Positions 6,767-13,093 of a DNA stretch of 13,093 nucleotides are shown one piece after another. The notes under the pieces are model-generated. The model was not told the origin of the DNA. It worked only from the letters and a program-made list of their open reading frames with translations, and did no database searches. Source of the DNA: an uncultured Bacilli bacterium (GTDB lineage: Bacteria > Bacillota_I > Bacilli_A > RF39 > UBA660); the NCBI GenBank assembly GCA_947626425.1, contig CANQRX010000038.1, positions 1 to 13,093 of the forward strand, written 5' to 3'. A program made the translations under genes and the position numbers. The first letter of the stretch is position 1. The number at the start of each line of letters is the position of its first letter.

Positions 6767-8446
6767 ATGAAAGTAAATAAGAAAAAAGTTTTAAAAAATT
6801 TATTAGTGTTTAGTTTAGCTGCTATTCCTTTTAATAAAGTTGTTATGGCTGAAAATATAAATGCTAATGAATGGGATATTTTTAAAAATCGGACGAAAGA
6901 AGAAATCCAACAAGAATTTAAAAAGGCTAATGAGAATGGAAGTTATGTAAATAATGACTCGAAAACTTATTATGATGAAGAGTTTTCTTTAACTGCTCCA
7001 TATAAAGCAGGGACTTTAACGGATGATACTCATAATACAATGACAAATATGACTAATTATTATCGGTGGCTAGTTGGGGTAGATGGACTTACAGCTCCTT
7101 CGACTAATCGAGATGACTTACAAGCAGGAGCTTTAATTAGAAATTATGATTTTAATCATTTTGTAAGTTCTGATAAAAAACCAGCGGATATGGATACTGA
7201 TTTATGGAATTTAGGAGCAACAGCATCTCATAACATTTTGGCATGGAATTATACTCCAAAAGGAGCTATTACAGGCTGGTTAAATGAAGGTTATAGTTTG
7301 AGAACTAATTCTTTTGATACCACTGGTCATCGTGATTCTTTAATTGCTCCAAGCGTTTCAAAATTACAATTTGGTTATGCTGGTTCCATTGCAATTGGTG
7401 AAGTTTTAGAGTCTAAAAATAAAACAGATTTAGATTATGTAGCTTTCCCTGTTCCAGGATATATGCCTAATAACATTTTAAATGTTAATTCATCTGCTTG
7501 GGAAGTTTATCTAAATAATTCGCAAGTTAAAGTAACGGATGCTAAGAAGGTTACAGTTAAAGTAACAAATAATAAAACGAAAGAAAGTTATGATTGTACA
7601 GTTGACAATGGTAAATTACAAGTTAGTGCAAGTAAATTAATCTTTGTTCAACCAAGTTCTTCAAAAAATACTTATGATGCTGACAGTGAATATACAATTG
7701 AAGCTACTGGTTTAGTAAATGAAAATAATGAAGATTCAACAATTTCTTATACTGTTAATTTCTTTGATGTAACAGCCCCAATTGAAACAACTGATAAAAA
7801 TGATGAACCTAGTAATACTGAAACTAGCAAACCTTCAACTGATGAAGAAAGCAAAAAAGAAGAAACAGATAATAAGGAAGAAAATAATAATCAAGAAGAA
7901 GATAAGAAAGAACCAACTACAACTGATGAAAAAGAAGATGAAACAACCGCTAATACCTTAACGGCTGAGAATGTTGTTTTAGAAAGCGAAAAAGCATTTG
8001 ATGGAAGATATACTTTATCTGTTAAAAAGTTAGAGAAAACGCCAGAAGAAGTAGCTAAATTAGAAATTGATGATTTAACATATATTAATACTTATGATAT
8101 TTCCGTTTTAGAAGATGGTAAAGTTGTGGAAATGAAAGATGGAAACTTTACAATTAAAATTCCTTATGAAAACAATTATGATTCTTACCAAGTAGCCTAT
8201 GTTAAGGATGGAAAAATCGCTGAAAAAATTGATGCGAAATATGTTGATGGTTATGTTGAATTTACAACTACTCATTTAAGTGAATATGCTATTTATGGTA
8301 AAAAGCAAGCAAGTAGTAATGTCAGTGTTATCAACCCTCAAACATCTGATAACATTATGAAAATGATCGTCTTATTTGTGGTTGCTTTAGGTGGATTATT
8401 AGTTTCATTTTGGAAATTTAGTCAAAAAAATAAAAAAAATGATTAA
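6767..8446 (+). CDS. Secreted, sortase-anchored CAP/SCP-domain surface protein
   Basis: 559 residues. A signal peptide has a Lys-rich start, a hydrophobic core and a likely cut after VMA (residue 28). A CAP (SCP/PR1, PF00188-type) domain spans about 85-225. It is recognised from the GALIRNYDFNHF segment (H131), NLGATASHNILAW (148-160), the AI-GW pattern (167-171) and GHRDSL (187-192), the paired His-containing motifs of this fold. A beta-rich segment (about 243-335) follows, then a low-complexity Glu/Lys/Thr/Asn linker (about 341-396) suited to crossing the wall. A second beta domain (about 398-511) ends in TTHLSEYAIYG, a pattern common in Gram-positive surface proteins. The C-terminus has NPQTSD (523-528), a hydrophobic stretch (531-548) and a Lys-rich tail: a non-LPXTG sortase signal. 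The ligand or enzymatic role is unknown. It is a single-gene unit with its own promoter and terminator. Confidence 0.9.
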   Translation: MKVNKKKVLKNLLVFSLAAIPFNKVVMAENINANEWDIFKNRTKEEIQQEFKKANENGSYVNNDSKTYYDEEFSLTAPYKAGTLTDDTHNTMTNMTNYYRWLVGVDGLTAPSTNRDDLQAGALIRNYDFNHFVSSDKKPADMDTDLWNLGATASHNILAWNYTPKGAITGWLNEGYSLRTNSFDTTGHRDSLIAPSVSKLQFGYAGSIAIGEVLESKNKTDLDYVAFPVPGYMPNNILNVNSSAWEVYLNNSQVKVTDAKKVTVKVTNNKTKESYDCTVDNGKLQVSASKLIFVQPSSSKNTYDADSEYTIEATGLVNENNEDSTISYTVNFFDVTAPIETTDKNDEPSNTETSKPSTDEESKKEETDNKEENNNQEEDKKEPTTTDEKEDETTANTLTAENVVLESEKAFDGRYTLSVKKLEKTPEEVAKLEIDDLTYINTYDISVLEDGKVVEMKDGNFTIKIPYENNYDSYQVAYVKDGKIAEKIDAKYVDGYVEFTTTHLSEYAIYGKKQASSNVSVINPQTSDNIMKMIVLFVVALGGLLVSFWKFSQKNKKND

Positions 8447-8460
8447 TTAAATTTTGATTA

Positions 8461-8491
8461 AAGATAAGTTTGAAAAAGCTTGTCTTTTTTT
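8461..8491 (+). terminator. Intrinsic terminator after the CAP surface protein gene
   Basis: AAGATAAGTTT (8461-8471) pairs with AAGCTTGTCTT (8476-8486) over 11 positions, two of them G-U, around a GAAA tetraloop (8472-8475). The T tract covers 8485-8491. It lies 14 nt after the stop. Confidence 0.85.
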
Positions 8492-8536
8492 GATTCATGA
8501 AAAATGGTTATTTATAGTCTTTTTTTAGTGATTTTG

Positions 8537-8545
8537 TGATACAAT
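8537..8545 (+). promoter_or_regulatory. Probable extended -10 promoter of cysS-ku-ligase
   Basis: TGATACAAT gives an extended -10 with hexamer TACAAT at 8540-8545. No good -35 sits 17 nt upstream (GTCTTT). Only about 75 nt lie between the previous terminator and the cysS start, too short for a T-box leader, so no tRNA-sensing control is seen. Confidence 0.45.
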
Positions 8546-8565
8546 TTTTTTAAGAGGTGTTTAAG

Positions 8566-9957
8566 ATGAAATTTTATAATACATTAACAAGAAAAGTTGA
8601 AGAGTTTATTCCGCATGAAAATGGGAAAGTTAAATTTTATACTTGTGGGCCAACTGTTTATCATGATCAACACATTGGTAATATGCGTAATTACATTGGT
8701 CATGACATTTTAGATAAAACTTTGAGATATTTAGGTTATGATGTTTTAAGAGTTATGAATATAACCGATGTTGGACATTTAACTAGTGATTCCGATTCGG
8801 GAGAAGATAAAATGGTTGAAAGTGCCAAAAAGCAAAATAAAAGTGTTTTAGAAATTGCTAAATTTTATACGGATGCTTTTTTTCAAGATTTTAAATTATT
8901 AAACAACCGAGTTCCTGATATTGTGGCTCCGGCGACTGAACATATTGATGATTATATTAAAATTATTAGCAAATTACTAGATACTGGTTATGCTTATAAA
9001 GCAGGTGGTAATATTTATTTTGATACTTCGAAACTCGATGATTATTACCAATTAACTAACCATAAAGAAGATGAAATGGTCGTGGGCGTTCGTGATGGTG
9101 TAGAGTATGACCAAAATAAAAAAAATCAAGCGGATTTTGTTTTATGGTTTACGAAGTCCAAATTTCAAAGTCAAGAATTAAAATGGGAAACTCCTTTTGG
9201 TTTAGGTTATCCAGGTTGGCATATTGAATGTTCTGGAATTAGTATCCATTATTGTGGCGAATATTTAGATATTCATGGGGGAGGAGTTGACAATATTTTT
9301 CCACATCATACGAATGAAATTGCCCAAAGTGAAGCTTATTTAGGCCATCAATGGTGTAAGTATTGGTTTCATAATGAACATTTAATGGACCAGACAGGAA
9401 AAATGAGTAAAAGTAAAGGGGCAACTTTAACTGTTTCCAAATTACAAGAACAAGGTTATGATCCTCTTGCATATCGTTATATGTGTTTAGAAAGTCATTA
9501 TCGAAAACAATTAATTTTTAGCTATGAAATTTTAGATAATGCTAGTCAAAGTTATAAAAAATTATTAAATAAAGTTAAGTCTTTAACTGAAGATGGAAGT
9601 ATTAATGAAGATGATTATCGAAAATATGATGATATGTTTAGAGATTCTTTAGCAAATGATTTGAATACTGCAAATACTTTGACATTAATATACGATTTAT
9701 TAAAAAGCAAATTAAATGATTCAACCAAAATTGCGCTTTTAAAAGCTTGGGATGAAGTTTTATCACTTGACTTATTTAAAGAACAAACTATTGATAAAGA
9801 ATTAGAGGCTTATATCGAAGAAAAAATAACGATGCGAAATGAAGCTAAAAAGGAAAAAAATTATGCTTTAGCTGACCAAATTCGCGATGAATTACTAGCT
9901 AAAGGGATCAAACTAATTGATGCGAAAGATAAAACAACGTTTGAAATAATAAAATAA
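8566..9957 (+). CDS. cysS: Cysteinyl-tRNA synthetase
   Basis: 463 residues, the usual length. It is a class I aminoacyl-tRNA synthetase that charges tRNA-Cys in the cytoplasm. Visible signatures are the zinc/cysteine-site CGPTVYHDQHIGN (C27, with the HIGH-equivalent HIGN at 36-39), WHIECSG (C222), the HGGG-DNIFPHHTNE segment (237-251, H247 and E251 likely zinc ligands) and KMSKS (279-283), followed by an alpha-helical tRNA-binding C-terminus. The ATG at 8566 is chosen because SD AAGAGGTG (8552-8559) lies directly upstream and the GTG at 8557 falls inside that SD. The product then begins MKFYNTLTRK, as expected for the family. ku follows after 33 nt with no terminator, so the essential synthetase probably leads the transcript that carries the repair genes. 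Confidence 0.97.
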   Translation: MKFYNTLTRKVEEFIPHENGKVKFYTCGPTVYHDQHIGNMRNYIGHDILDKTLRYLGYDVLRVMNITDVGHLTSDSDSGEDKMVESAKKQNKSVLEIAKFYTDAFFQDFKLLNNRVPDIVAPATEHIDDYIKIISKLLDTGYAYKAGGNIYFDTSKLDDYYQLTNHKEDEMVVGVRDGVEYDQNKKNQADFVLWFTKSKFQSQELKWETPFGLGYPGWHIECSGISIHYCGEYLDIHGGGVDNIFPHHTNEIAQSEAYLGHQWCKYWFHNEHLMDQTGKMSKSKGATLTVSKLQEQGYDPLAYRYMCLESHYRKQLIFSYEILDNASQSYKKLLNKVKSLTEDGSINEDDYRKYDDMFRDSLANDLNTANTLTLIYDLLKSKLNDSTKIALLKAWDEVLSLDLFKEQTIDKELEAYIEEKITMRNEAKKEKNYALADQIRDELLAKGIKLIDAKDKTTFEIIK

Positions 9958-9990
9958 GAAAAAAAGGGCATAATAATCATGGGTGATTTT

Positions 9991-10740
9991 ATGCCAAATA
10001 TTCATAGTACAATTTCTTTTGCGTTAGTAAATATTCCCGTGGTAATGAATCCGTTGATTAAAAATAATGATACGTCTTTTAATCAACTTCATAAAAAATG
10101 TTTAAATCGAATTAAATATCTAAAATATTGTCCACATTGTCAAAAAAATGTTTTAGAATCGGAAATAATTAAAGGTTATGAATATGAAAAAGGAGAATAT
10201 TTAACTTTTGAAAAAAGCGAATTAAATAAATTAAAACCAATTAATGAAAAAGAAATTGAAATAATCTCCTTTGTTTTATTAAGTGAAATTGAACCAACTT
10301 TTTTTGAAAAAAGCTATCTTTTAGAAACAGAAAATAAATCTAAAGCCTATTTGTTATTTTGTGAAGCTTTGAAAAAAACGAAACGAGTTGCTTTAGCTAA
10401 AACGGTCTTGGGGACCAAATTTTATTATTGTATTTTAAGATTTACCGAGTTTGGAATTATTTTAACTACTCTTTATTTTCATGATGAAGTTAAATTTCCG
10501 GAGCATAAAGTGACGGGAAAAGTAAATGAAAAAGAATTAAATTTAGCAATTCAATTAGTAGATTCTCTAAAAGGTCATTTTGAACCAGAAAAATATAAAG
10601 ATGAATACCAAACGGAAATTAAGAAGGCTATTAATGATAAATTAAATGGTAAAACAGTAAAGGGGACAAAAAGAAAAAATAAAACCCAAATCAGTGATTT
10701 AATGAAAGCTTTAGAAAAAAGTTTAAAGGAGAATAAATGA
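9991..10740 (+). CDS. ku: Ku-type DNA end-binding protein (bacterial NHEJ)
   Basis: 249 residues from the ATG at 9991. The ATG 12 nt upstream is possible, but the family starts just before the ISFxLVNIPV motif, here ISFALVNIPV (8-17), and SD GGGTGA at 9981-9986 serves 9991. Other Ku signatures are FNQLHKKCLNRIKYLKYCPHC (30-50, in which C37, C47 and C50 resemble the family's cysteine knuckle), KGYEYEKGEY (61-70), the FEKSYLLE strand (105-112) and ALAKTVLGTKF (134-144). The Lys-rich tail after about residue 222 matches the DNA- and ligase-contacting extension of bacterial Ku. As a homodimer it threads onto double-strand break ends and recruits the ligase. It overlaps the ligase gene by ATGA, which implies translational coupling. 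Confidence 0.95.
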   Translation: MPNIHSTISFALVNIPVVMNPLIKNNDTSFNQLHKKCLNRIKYLKYCPHCQKNVLESEIIKGYEYEKGEYLTFEKSELNKLKPINEKEIEIISFVLLSEIEPTFFEKSYLLETENKSKAYLLFCEALKKTKRVALAKTVLGTKFYYCILRFTEFGIILTTLYFHDEVKFPEHKVTGKVNEKELNLAIQLVDSLKGHFEPEKYKDEYQTEIKKAINDKLNGKTVKGTKRKNKTQISDLMKALEKSLKENK

Positions 10741-11624
10741 GTCTTTGGGTTGATCGTAATTGGCAAGTAATGCTTTTAAAAGAAATAAATAAGCCTTTTG
10801 ATAGTAAAGATTACTTATTTGAAGCTAAATATGATGGAATGCGAGCAGTTTTATTTGTTAGTCCAAGTGAGGTTGAAATTTATAATCGACATGGTCTTGA
10901 AATTACTAAAAAATTTCCCGAATTACAAAACATTAAAACTTTAGTTCAAAAAAATGTTATTTTTGATGGCGAGATAGTTTGTTTAGAAAATGGAGTGCCT
11001 TCGTTTGCTAATTTACAAAAACGGGCTCATTTAAAAAATGAAATGAAAATAAATTATGGTGTTGTCAAAAATCCTGTTACTTTCGTAGCTTTTGATATTC
11101 TTTATGAAAATCAAGATTTAATTAATTATGCTTTAATTAAAAGAAAAAAATATTTGGAAAAATATCCTGATAGTGACGAATTTATTAAAACTCATTATAT
11201 TTTAGAATTTGGGACTAAAGTTTATGAAACGTTGAAAAACTTAAATTTAGAAGGAATTGTTGCCAAAAAAATTGATAGTGTTTATGAATTAACGACTAGA
11301 TCTGATGCGTGGATTAAAATTAAAAATTGGCAGCGAGAATCTTTTATTATTGGGGGATATTTAAAAAACAAAAATAACAGTATTTCTTTATTATTAGGAA
11401 TAAAAGAAAACGAAAAATTAAAATATGTAGGGAAAGTAACGGCCTCAAATAAACGGGAGATTGCTAAAAAAGTTTTAAAAGAAAAAACTTTTAAAAAAAG
11501 CCCATTTTCAAATTATCAAGAAAAAGCTTTTTATATTAAAAATAATTTCCAATGTTTAGTTGAATTTATTTGTTATACTTCCAATGGTTCTTTAAGACAG
11601 CCCAAACTTTGTGAGTATGATTAG
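10737..11624 (+). CDS. ligD: ATP-dependent DNA ligase, LigD ligase-domain type, stand-alone
   Basis: 295 residues, the size of a lone LigD ligase domain. All nucleotidyltransferase motifs are visible: I EAKYDGMR (29-36, adenylated K31), YNRHG (49-53), III FDGEI (76-80), IIIa FVAFD (116-120), IV EGIVAKK (172-178) and V WIKIK (192-196). The OB-fold domain (about 200-295) ends with GSLRQPK, comparable to the terminal motif of LigD ligases. No polymerase/primase or phosphoesterase module is attached and none is encoded next door, unlike Bacillus (LIG-POL) or Mycobacterium (POL-PE-LIG) LigD. SD AAAGGAG sits 5 nt upstream within the end of ku. The enzyme should seal Ku-held ends, while end-processing would need proteins encoded elsewhere. 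The symbol is given for family, not for full-length LigD. Confidence 0.93.
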   Translation: MSLWVDRNWQVMLLKEINKPFDSKDYLFEAKYDGMRAVLFVSPSEVEIYNRHGLEITKKFPELQNIKTLVQKNVIFDGEIVCLENGVPSFANLQKRAHLKNEMKINYGVVKNPVTFVAFDILYENQDLINYALIKRKKYLEKYPDSDEFIKTHYILEFGTKVYETLKNLNLEGIVAKKIDSVYELTTRSDAWIKIKNWQRESFIIGGYLKNKNNSISLLLGIKENEKLKYVGKVTASNKREIAKKVLKEKTFKKSPFSNYQEKAFYIKNNFQCLVEFICYTSNGSLRQPKLCEYD

Positions 11625-11631
11625 TTAAAAG

Positions 11632-11657
11632 AAACTTTCGAAAATAAAGTTTTTTTT
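11632..11657 (+). terminator. Intrinsic terminator of the cysS-ku-ligase unit
   Basis: AAACTTT (11632-11638) pairs with AAAGTTT (11646-11652) around the 7-nt loop CGAAAAT, followed by a run of T to 11657. The stem is AT-rich and so of modest strength, but position and T tract fit, 7 nt after the ligase stop. Confidence 0.7.
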
Positions 11658-11671
11658 AATTCAAAAAGAAA

Positions 11672-11717
11672 TTCCATTTACCAAAAGTGTGTGAACACAC
11701 AAAAAAAGTAAATGGAA
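11672..11717. repeat. 46-nt two-tier palindrome upstream of the DUF4143 ATPase gene
   Basis: The outer arms TTCCATTTAC (11672-11681) and GTAAATGGAA (11708-11717) are perfect 10-bp inverted copies. Inside them GTGTG (11687-11691) and CACAC (11696-11700) form a second stem with a TGAA loop. The element ends 3 nt before the -35 of the downstream promoter and is not followed by a T tract. It could be an operator, a processed RNA hairpin or a very small palindromic insertion. Confidence 0.6.
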
Positions 11718-11720
11718 ATA

Positions 11721-11749
11721 TTGCTATATTTTAAAAAAATATATATAAT
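11721..11749 (+). promoter_or_regulatory. Sigma-A type promoter of the DUF4143 ATPase gene
   Basis: TTGCTA (11721-11726), a 17-nt spacer and a perfect TATAAT (11744-11749). Transcription would start near 11756, leaving a leader of only about 14 nt that contains SD GAGGTGAG (11757-11764). Confidence 0.7.
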
Positions 11750-11769
11750 TTATTTTGAGGTGAGTAGTG

Positions 11770-13059
11770 ATGGAAATAAAAAGAACTAACTATCTTGAGA
11801 GATTAATTGAAAAAAGAGATAATGGAATGATTAAAGTTATAACAGGTTTACGTAGGTCAGGTAAGTCATATTTACTAGATAAAATTTTTCGTAAATATCT
11901 CTTAAATAATGAAACTGATGAAAAACATATTATTTATCTGGCTCTTGATGCCGAAGAAAATAAAAAATATTGGAATCCAGCTGAACTTAATAAATATTTA
12001 TTAAGTAAAATTGAAAATAACAATGAAAAATACTATATTTTATTAGATGAAATCCAAAAAGTTAATGATTTTGTACCTGTGCTTAATGGCTTTTTATATA
12101 AGGAAAATATTGATGTATATGTAACTGGCAGTAATTCAAAAATGTTATCAAGTGATATTAGTACGGAATTTAGAGGACGTGGTGATATAATTCATGTCTA
12201 TCCTTTAACTTTTAAAGAATATTTAGAAGCTTATAATGGGGACAAAGATGAGGCTTGGAATGATTATGTTTTATATGGAGGAATGCCATATACTTTATAT
12301 TGTAAAACTGATGAAGAAAAGATTGATTATTTAAAAAATTTATACAAAACAACGTATTTAGATGATATTAAAGAAAGAAGAAATATTAAAAATGAACAAC
12401 TTTTAAATGATATACTTGATGTTTTGTCATCGAAAATAGGTTCTTTAACTAATCCAACAAGACTTACTAATATTATAAATAATCAATACTTAAAAGATTC
12501 TAAAAATAAAAACGAAGAATTGATAAACAAAAATACTATTGCCAGTTATATTGGTTATATAGAAGATGCGTTTTTAATAAAAAAGGTTCAAAGATACGAT
12601 ATTAAAGGAAATCATTATATTAATTCTCCATATAAATATTACTACGAAGATATTGGTTTAAGAAATGCTAGGTTAAACTTTCGCCAAATAGATGATGGTC
12701 ATATTATGGAAAACATAATTTTTAATGAATTGTTATCAAGAAGGTATAATGTTGATATAGGGATTGTTGAAACCTATGATAAAGATAAGGATAATAAAAC
12801 AATAAGAGTAAATTATGAAGTTGATTTTGTTGTTAATAAAGGATTAAAAAAATATTATATTCAATCTTCATATAAATTAACAAACGAGGACAAAACTAAT
12901 CAAGAAAAGCAATCTTTAATTCATATTGATGATTCCTTTAAAAAAATCATTATTGTTAAGGATAACATTAAAACAAGAATTGATAATGACGGAATAGTTA
13001 CGATGGGACTGTATCATTTTTTATTTTATGTTAAGGATTTAGTTATGTTAAGGATTTAA
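11770..13059 (+). CDS. AAA_14 / DUF4143 family ATPase
   Basis: 429 residues. ATG 11770 is preferred over the GTG at 11767 because SD GAGGTGAG ends at 11764, a better distance. The AAA domain (PF13173 type) has P-loop GLRRSGKS (26-33, K32), Walker B YYILLDEI (88-95, D93/E94), sensor-like VTGSNSKML (118-126), the arginine-bearing TEFRGRG (132-138) and the YPLTFKEYLEAY stretch (144-155) diagnostic of this family. The DUF4143-type C-terminus (about 195-425) includes MENIIFNEL (313-321), YEVDFV (349-354) and YYIQSSYKL (362-370). These resemble a PD-(D/E)XK-like core in which Gln365 replaces the catalytic acid and a Ser follows where Lys is expected, so nuclease activity is doubtful. The family is common in many paralogues across bacteria and archaea and its function is not settled. 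Monocistronic, with its own promoter. Confidence 0.92.
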   Translation: MEIKRTNYLERLIEKRDNGMIKVITGLRRSGKSYLLDKIFRKYLLNNETDEKHIIYLALDAEENKKYWNPAELNKYLLSKIENNNEKYYILLDEIQKVNDFVPVLNGFLYKENIDVYVTGSNSKMLSSDISTEFRGRGDIIHVYPLTFKEYLEAYNGDKDEAWNDYVLYGGMPYTLYCKTDEEKIDYLKNLYKTTYLDDIKERRNIKNEQLLNDILDVLSSKIGSLTNPTRLTNIINNQYLKDSKNKNEELINKNTIASYIGYIEDAFLIKKVQRYDIKGNHYINSPYKYYYEDIGLRNARLNFRQIDDGHIMENIIFNELLSRRYNVDIGIVETYDKDKDNKTIRVNYEVDFVVNKGLKKYYIQSSYKLTNEDKTNQEKQSLIHIDDSFKKIIIVKDNIKTRIDNDGIVTMGLYHFLFYVKDLVMLRI

Positions 13060-13061
13060 AA

Positions 13062-13087
13062 AGAACCCCATTAAAATGGAAGATTCT
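13062..13087. other. Imperfect inverted repeat at the right window edge
   Basis: AGAA (13062-13065) with TTCT (13084-13087) encloses CCAT/ATGG (13068-13071, 13076-13079). On the - strand the hairpin is followed by a short T run (TTTTT), so it may be the terminator of a convergent gene lying right of the window. On the + strand no T tract is seen. Stem quality is poor. Confidence 0.25.
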
Positions 13088-13093
13088 ACAATT

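Noticed and set aside
8492..8565. T-box or other amino-acid riboswitch before cysS
   Set aside because: Only about 75 nt lie between the upstream terminator and the start codon, too short for a T-box, and no specifier hairpin or antiterminator is visible.
11672..11717. Insertion-sequence terminal repeats flanking an element
   Set aside because: The arms enclose only 26 nt, no transposase is in the window, and no target-site duplication is evident.

Overview
This is a 13.1 kb, strongly AT-rich bacterial segment in which all recognised genes lie on the + strand. Spacing is tight, Shine-Dalgarno (SD) sites are purine-rich (AGGAGG, AGAGGG) and hairpin/T-tract terminators are frequent. Tryptophan is written TGG and TGA is used as a stop (end of ku), so the genetic code is the standard bacterial one and not the Mycoplasma code. 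The sortase-type surface protein, the HIGN-type cysteinyl-tRNA synthetase, the Ku/ATP-dependent ligase pair and the AAA/PD-(D/E)XK paralogues together suggest a low-GC Gram-positive (Bacillota), plausibly an uncultured gut or host-associated lineage near the Erysipelotrichia/RF39 groups. The lineage is inference, not shown directly.

Layout. (1) 188-1093 encodes an acidic, probably tail-anchored membrane protein of unknown function, followed by a strong terminator. (2) 1276-6222 is a promoter-driven operon of three tandem, full-length paralogues of about 545 residues, each with an N-terminal AAA-ATPase-like domain and a C-terminal PD-(D/E)XK-like nuclease domain. The genes are separated by only 12 nt and end at a terminator. 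Copies 2 and 3 are close relatives. Copy 1 keeps the Walker and nuclease residues but has lost a central motif that the other two share. (3) 6312-6599 is a small cysteine-rich ORF, followed by a short AT-rich region with two inverted repeats. (4) 6767-8446 is a secreted CAP/SCP-domain protein with an NPQTSD sortase signal, behind an excellent extended -10 promoter. (5) 8566-11624 is a cysS-ku-ligase cluster. Ku and the ligase overlap by ATGA, and the ligase is a stand-alone LIG domain without the polymerase or phosphoesterase modules of full LigD, so this is a minimal two-gene end-joining set downstream of a housekeeping aminoacyl-tRNA synthetase. (6) 11770-13059 is an AAA_14/DUF4143 ATPase with its own promoter, preceded by a 46-nt two-tier palindrome.

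The part most worth attention is the tandem AAA-nuclease array: three long paralogues in one transcript, one of them diverged, with sharply conserved and sharply variable blocks. The Ku/LIG-only ligase pair is second. The two AAA+nuclease-like families (the array and the DUF4143 gene) flank the housekeeping and repair genes. Nothing in the window shows that they act together. Four computed-longest starts (1243, 8557, 9979, 11767) are too far upstream; promoter, SD and family evidence move them to 1276, 8566, 9991 and 11770. No tRNA, rRNA, CRISPR array, transposase or phage gene was recognised, and no gap between genes exceeds 300 nt.
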